Part shown: positions 59,948-64,000 of the stretch, piece by piece | Layout: each line of letters opens with the position of its first letter | Position numbering within the stretch: the stretch's first letter is position 1 | NCBI RefSeq assembly: GCF_042661025.1 | Contig: NZ_JBHSWH010000001.1 | Span: 3,162,001-3,226,000, forward strand | Origin: Flexivirga alba | GTDB lineage: Bacteria; Actinomycetota; Actinomycetes; Actinomycetales; Dermatophilaceae | DNA length: 64,000 bases | Direction: 5' to 3' | Notes under the pieces: generated by a model | The model's database searches: none | What the model saw: only the letters and a program-made list of their open reading frames with translations | What the model was told of the DNA's origin: nothing | Made by a program: the position numbers and the translations under genes

Positions 59948-60697
59948 ATGGGTGACGCCGTACTTCAGGCCGCGGCTGCGGCCACCGCATTGGCCGGGAC
60001 CTGCGCGGCGATCTTGGGGTCGAATCTTCGCGCCGCTGTGCTGCACGGGTCCCTGACGCTCGGTGATTTTGCATCGGGCCGCAGCGACATCGACCTGCTG
60101 CTGATCACCGGACCCGGTGGCCTGTCCCAGGAGGAGCGCGGCCGGATCGTTCACGCAGTCAGCACTGCAGAGACGGGTGCGGCCCGGGCGATCGACCTCC
60201 TCGCGGTCACGTCAACCACCGCCGGTGCGCCCAGTCGCACGCCGGCGACTGAACTCCAGGTGTCCCGCTACCCGGACGAGATGCACGTGGAAGAAGCGCA
60301 GGCGGACGAAGACGTTGCCGTCGAGTTGTCGATGGCGCGTGCCACTGGCCGTTCGCTGATCGGTGCGCCGGTCGAGCAGGTGATTGGCGCAGTTCCGGCC
60401 CAGTGGGTGAAAGACCGAGGCATGTTCTGGCTTCGACGATGGCTCACCCTCGCGGACGACGCGGAGCACGCCGAGCTCATGGTGCTCACCGCTTGCCGTA
60501 TCTGGCACGTCGACGTCGAGGGCACTTACTGCTCCAAACCCCAGGCGGGCGAATGGGCGTTTGCTCGTGATCCGTCGCTGACCGCCATCACGCAAGCGAT
60601 CCGCCAACGCCACGGCGACGCGAACGCGATCATCCCGGCCGACGACGTGACGCACGTGCTGCGAACCATTTTGGACGCAGTCGGCACCCGGACGTGA
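59948..60697 (+). CDS. AadA-like nucleotidyltransferase (aminoglycoside adenylyltransferase family)
   Basis: A 249-residue protein. The N-terminal nucleotidyltransferase motif is AVLHGSLTLGDFASGRSDIDLLLIT (GS and DxD). The C-terminal all-helical part holds VLTACRIWHVDVEGTYCSKPQAGEWAF, close to the pattern of ANT(3'')/ANT(9) enzymes (SKP...A...WA). It may modify an aminoglycoside or a cellular substrate. It follows the CBASS synthase after a 286-bp non-coding gap but has no CD-NTase features, so I do not include it in that system. ATG 59948 is the only reasonable start. Confidence 0.75.
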   Translation: MGDAVLQAAAAATALAGTCAAILGSNLRAAVLHGSLTLGDFASGRSDIDLLLITGPGGLSQEERGRIVHAVSTAETGAARAIDLLAVTSTTAGAPSRTPATELQVSRYPDEMHVEEAQADEDVAVELSMARATGRSLIGAPVEQVIGAVPAQWVKDRGMFWLRRWLTLADDAEHAELMVLTACRIWHVDVEGTYCSKPQAGEWAFARDPSLTAITQAIRQRHGDANAIIPADDVTHVLRTILDAVGTRT

Positions 60698-60774
60698 GGT
60701 AGTCCCAGCTGGGCTGGTTAGCCTCGAAACTGGTCCACCGCGACCCGGTAGCCACCCTTCGAGTGAGGACACGA

Positions 60775-61814
60775 ATGACAACGACCACGCAGATCCGGAT
60801 GGCGGCATACCCGGTCGGTATGCCGCAGGACAGCGACTTCGAGACGGCGACCGTCGAGTTGCCCGCGCTCACCGACGGGCAGGTGCTGCTGCGGACGATC
60901 TACCTGTCGCTCGACCCCTACATGCGCGGTCGGATGAGCACCGCCAAGTCGTATGCCGCATCGCTGCAGCCCGGTGACGTGATGCTCGGCGGCACTGTGT
61001 GTGAGGTTCTCGAGTCGCGTTCCGAGAAGCTCGCTGTGGGCGACATCGTGCTGGCCTACACCGGCTGGCAGACGCACGCGGTGGCGGACGCCAAGCACCT
61101 GCAGCGCCTCGACCCCGAGCAGGCACCGGTGTCGACTGCTGTCGGCGTGCTGGGCATGCCGGGGTTCACGGCATACGCCGGTCTGCTGGAGCTGGGGCGA
61201 CCGAAGGCGGGGAGACCGTGGTGGTCGCGGCCGCCGCGGGCCCGGTCGGGTCGGCCGTCGGCCAGATCGCCAAGGTCAAGGGCGCCCGAGCGGTCGGCAT
61301 CGCCGGTGGTCCCGAGAAGTGTCAACTCCTCACGGAGACCTACGGATTCGACGCAGCAGTGGATCACCGGTCGCCCACCTTCGTGGACGACCTTGCCGCG
61401 GCAACACCGGACGGCATCGACGTCTACTTCGAGAATGTCGGCGGCCCGGTCACCGAGGCAGTGGTCAAGCGCCTCAACCTCTACGCGCGGATGCCTGTGT
61501 GCGGGTTGGTCGCCGGCTACAACGCCACCGAGCGACCTGATGGTCCGGACCAGTTGCCGGGCTTCATGAGAAGGGTGTTGACATTGAGCCTGACGGTGCG
61601 CGGATTCATCCAATCCGAATTTGTACCAACGCATTACGAGGCGTTCCAACAGGACATGTCCGCCTGGATCCGGGACGGCAAGGTCCGCTACCTGGAGGAC
61701 ATCGTCGACGGGCTGGAGCACGCACCCGAAGCATTCCGCGGCCTGCTCACCGGGCGTAGCATCGGCAAGTTGCTCGTCCGCGTCGGCGAGGACCCGACCA
61801 GGAAGGACCTCTGA
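60775..61814 (+). pseudogene. NADP-dependent CurA-like oxidoreductase (MDR family), frameshifted
   Basis: A zinc-independent medium-chain reductase of the alkenal/curcumin reductase group. The first frame holds SLDPYMRGRMS, GDIVLAYTGWQTH and VLGMPGFTAYAGLLELGRPKAG. The second holds VVVAAAAGPVGSAVGQIAK (nucleotide-binding motif), YFENVGGPVTEAVVKRLN and GKVRYLEDIVDGLE. One G is missing in the run at 61209-61212 (GCG GGG GAG expected); restored length is 346 residues, normal for the family. A remnant of a paralogous 5' end lies at 40758. Its stop shares a base with the following VOC gene, so the two form an operon. Confidence 0.88.
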
Positions 61815-62212
61815 TGCCTACGGTCAGTGTCCGTTACATCGTGCACGACGTCGACGAGGCGATCGCGTTCTACGTCGATCGCCTGGGCTTCACCGAGGTG
61901 ATGCACCCGGCGCCGGCCTTCGCGATGCTCGCCCACGGCGATCTGCGGCTCGTGCTCTCTGCTCCAGGTGGCGGTCCCGGCGGCGGCCAGGCGATGGTCG
62001 ATGGCACAGCGCCCAGCCCTGGTGGCTGGAACCGCTTTGCGCTCGAGGTCGACGACATCGAGTCCCTTGTCGCCGAGCTACGCAACCACGGAGTGCGGTT
62101 CCGCAACGACATCGTCAACGGCGTCGGCGGCAAGCAGACGATCGCCGAGGATCCGTCCGGGAACCCGGTCGAACTCTTCGAGCCGACCATCGACGAGGCC
62201 CGGCTCGAGTAG
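61814..62212 (+). CDS. VOC-superfamily (glyoxalase-like) protein
   Basis: A 132-residue protein with the two beta-alpha-beta-beta-beta modules of the vicinal oxygen chelate fold: VRYIVHDVDEAIAFYVDRLGF, then FALEVDDIESLVAELRNHGVRF and the C-terminal EDPSGNPVELFEP with a metal-type glutamate. It may isomerise or detoxify a small electrophile, which would suit its coupling to the enal reductase upstream (TGATG). Substrate unknown. Confidence 0.82.
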   Translation: MPTVSVRYIVHDVDEAIAFYVDRLGFTEVMHPAPAFAMLAHGDLRLVLSAPGGGPGGGQAMVDGTAPSPGGWNRFALEVDDIESLVAELRNHGVRFRNDIVNGVGGKQTIAEDPSGNPVELFEPTIDEARLE

Positions 62213-62615
62213 AGGTTTCACAACGCCACCGAAGCGCCATTGGCACATTTGACTCCGCACGCGCGTCAGGCGGTTCTTTTGCACAAACGGTCGGGGGTCC
62301 GCGGGTTGGGCCTACTGCTCGTGGAGAGGTCCAAATGGGTCGACATTGCTGTCTAGCCAAAGTGCCCCTGTCGGGGCGCCCGTTCCGGGCTGAGAATGGT
62401 GTGGTGGCCGCCCGGTCGACGCCGTTTTCCCTATGGTCCTGTGAGGCCGTCGTCTAGCCGGGTGGGGAACCGTGTTGTGGGCCCTTCAATGCTGCCGATC
62501 CAGGACTCCACCGGAGTCGTGGTGTGAGCGCGAGGACTAGATTCGCTTGATGCCCTGGCAGTTCCCCCGGGCGGTCACACGTGCCAGTGACCGAACCGAC
62601 AGAAGGGAGCAGGTG
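62213..62615. other. Non-coding left part of the IS110 element
   Basis: The 403-bp gap upstream of the transposase has no convincing gene. Its right half contains hairpins GACTCC-ACC-GGAGTC (62504-62518) and CTGGCA-N21-TGCCAG (62555-62560 with 62582-62587). IS110 elements are known to carry a structured bridge RNA in the left non-coding end, so this region is the expected place. The exact IS boundary cannot be set without a second copy or an empty site. Confidence 0.5.
62440..62615 (+). ncRNA. Candidate IS110 bridge RNA
   Basis: Inference from position and structure. It lies immediately upstream of the IS110 transposase, lacks coding character and can form two stem-loops (62504-62518 and 62555-62587) separated by single-stranded stretches, like the two-loop layout of described bridge RNAs. 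Ends are approximate and the guide sequences were not identified. Confidence 0.35.
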
Positions 62616-63899
62616 ATGGTCTTCGCAGAATCAGAGGACGACGAACAAATCATCGAACGGGTCGCCGCGTTAGACATCGGCAAGGCAGAGGTCGTGTGCT
62701 GTGTCCGGTTGCCCGCACCGACGGGCAAGAAACGTCGGATCCAGGAAGTCACCACGCATTCGACGATGGTCGGTGCGTTGAGCGATCTGGCGCAGCGGCT
62801 GGTCGACCTGAGGATCCAGCGGGTGGTGATGGAGGCCACCAGCGATTACTGGCGGCCACCGTTCTACCTGTTCGAGGCCCACGGACTGGATCCGTGGCTG
62901 GTCAACGCCAAGGACGTCAAGCATCTGCCCGGGCGCCCGAAGACCGACGTGTTGGACTCGGTGTGGTTGTGCAAGGTCGCCGAGCGTCAGATGCTGCGCC
63001 CCAGTTTCGTGCCGCCGCCACCGATCCGCCGGTTGCGGGACCTGACCCGCTACCGGGTCGATCTGGTCGGGGTGCGCGGCGCGGAGAAGAACCGGGTGGA
63101 GAAACTGCTGGAAGACGCCTGCATCAAGCTGTCCGTGGTCGCCTCGGACATCTTCGGGGTCTCCGGGCGGGCGATGATGGCCGCGATGATCGCCGGGGAA
63201 CGCGACCCCAGGAAGCTGGCTGACATGGCACGCTCCCGGATGCGACCCAAAATCGGCTTGCTCGAGGAAGCCTTTGCCGGCCTGCGAGTGGGCACCTTCG
63301 ATGCGCACCACCGGTTCTTGCTGACTCGGATGCTGGCTCGGATCGATGCCGTTGATGCCGACATCGCGGCAGTGGAGGCCCAGATCGAGCAGCACTTGGC
63401 CCCTTTCGGTGATGCGGTGGCACGACTGGCTGAAATCCCCGGGATCAAAGCCACCGCAGCCGCGATTATCCTCGCCGAGATCGGGACCGACATGACCCGG
63501 TTCCCCACCGCCGGGCATCTTGCGTCGTGGGCCAAGTTCGCCCCAGGAATCAAGTCCAGCGCGGGCAAGAACAAGGGCAACGGTTCCACCGGTCACGGCA
63601 ACCGTTACCTCGCCCGGGTCCTGGGCGAGGCCGCTGTCGGCGTCGGCCGGACCGACACCTTCCTCGGTGCCCGCTACCGCCGCATCGCCCGCCGTCGAGG
63701 CAAGAAGAAAGCCATCGTCGCCGTCGGCAGATCGCTCCTGGTGATCATCTGGCATCTGCTCGCTGACCCCGACAGCCACTTCAAAGACCTCGGCGCCGAC
63801 CACTACGACAGCCACGTCTCGACCGCAGCCAAACGCCGAAACCACGTTCGCGGCCTGGAAGCCCTCGGCTACCACGTCACCATCGAACCAGCAGCCTGA
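62616..63899 (+). CDS. IS110-family transposase (DEDD recombinase)
   Basis: A 427-residue transposase. The N-terminal RuvC-like DEDD domain has AALDIGKAEVVCCV (first Asp), VVMEATSDYWRPPFYLF (Glu) and NAKDVKHLPGRPKTDVLDS (Asp pair). The C-terminal Tnp20 domain has IPGIKATAAAIILAEIGTDM, FAPGIKSSAGKNKGNGSTGHGNRYL with the proposed catalytic serine, and LLVIIWHLLADP. The length is full and the frame intact, so the element may be active. ATG 62616 is chosen (GAAGGGAG upstream); GTG 62613 is equally placed. It sits between an intact VOC gene and the window end. Confidence 0.93.
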   Translation: MVFAESEDDEQIIERVAALDIGKAEVVCCVRLPAPTGKKRRIQEVTTHSTMVGALSDLAQRLVDLRIQRVVMEATSDYWRPPFYLFEAHGLDPWLVNAKDVKHLPGRPKTDVLDSVWLCKVAERQMLRPSFVPPPPIRRLRDLTRYRVDLVGVRGAEKNRVEKLLEDACIKLSVVASDIFGVSGRAMMAAMIAGERDPRKLADMARSRMRPKIGLLEEAFAGLRVGTFDAHHRFLLTRMLARIDAVDADIAAVEAQIEQHLAPFGDAVARLAEIPGIKATAAAIILAEIGTDMTRFPTAGHLASWAKFAPGIKSSAGKNKGNGSTGHGNRYLARVLGEAAVGVGRTDTFLGARYRRIARRRGKKKAIVAVGRSLLVIIWHLLADPDSHFKDLGADHYDSHVSTAAKRRNHVRGLEALGYHVTIEPAA

Positions 63900-63983
63900 C
63901 AGTCCAACTTGGCAAACCCCGGACTCTCTGCCGAGTAACTGCCGCCTGCCTGGTCACCTTCATTCTCGGACTAGGGTTGCGCG

Positions 63984-64000
63984 ATGTCCGACCGCCATGA
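63984..64000 (+). CDS. Possible start of a further gene (cut by window end)
   Basis: ATGTCCGACCGCCATGA begins an open frame that runs off the window. There is no ribosome-binding site of note, and only five codons are visible. The 84 bp between the transposase stop and this ATG probably include the right end of the IS. Confidence 0.2.

Overview
The window is high-GC DNA from an actinobacterium. Supporting traits are overlapping stop/start operons, GTG starts, the catRBAC and benABC(D) gene orders, a fused PcaD-PcaC (PcaL), a mycothiol-type arsenate reductase, an FbiC homologue and an MT0933-type antitoxin. A Micrococcales lineage is plausible but not proven by what is visible.

Layout. (1) 1-6124 is the right end of an integrated island: arsenic genes (partial ArsI/CadI-like gene, acr3, arsC, an intracellular cutinase), a small MerR-controlled block, ynfA and a tyrosine integrase. 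It ends in a 26-bp fragment of a tRNA-Val 3' end. (2) 6280-29925 is a large aromatic-catabolism region. A GMC oxidoreductase is followed by the minus-strand operon catR-catB-catA-catC-pcaD-hydrolase. Divergent to it are benA-benB-benC/D and a LuxR-type regulator. Next come a LysR regulator divergent to pcaF-pcaI-pcaJ, the minus-strand operon pcaH-pcaG-pcaB-pcaL, an IclR regulator and pobA. Together these convert benzoate (via catechol) and 4-hydroxybenzoate (via protocatechuate) to beta-ketoadipate and on to succinyl-CoA and acetyl-CoA. (3) 30144-40745 holds housekeeping and lineage genes: a GGFGG-repeat low-complexity protein, acyl-CoA hydratase/hydrolase genes, MarR, an aminotransferase, tRNA-Val(CAC), a Tat-exported NamZ/DUF1343 protein, an unusual FbiC-like protein and a Baeyer-Villiger-type monooxygenase. 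(4) 40758-48966 starts with a chimeric gene scar. It continues with four co-directional genes: a stand-alone beta domain, a DUF4157 (eCIS core domain)/phospholipase-C-like protein ending in the same beta domain, a 1031-residue modular protein, and a pentapeptide-repeat protein. This looks like a contractile-injection-system payload locus without the structural genes. (5) 49126-61814 is a DEAD-box helicase followed by an accessory block. It holds a HEPN-like protein, a PH-domain protein, a NYN/LOTUS-like protein, cysM, a UDG-like protein, a two-gene CBASS (HNH-SAVED effector plus CD-NTase with AGS-C sensor), an AadA-like nucleotidyltransferase, then a CurA-like reductase and a VOC protein. (6) 62213-63899 is an IS110-family element.

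Five genes (benA, pcaF, the pentapeptide gene, cysM, the CurA-like gene) are broken by six single-base losses in G or C runs. Adding back one base per event restores a full-length protein each time. I therefore read them as probable sequence errors and annotate each full span as one broken gene.

The observations I rank highest are the DUF4157/PLC payload locus, the FbiC homologue whose CofH half lacks its radical-SAM cysteine motif, and the BenC-FCD-BenD triple fusion.
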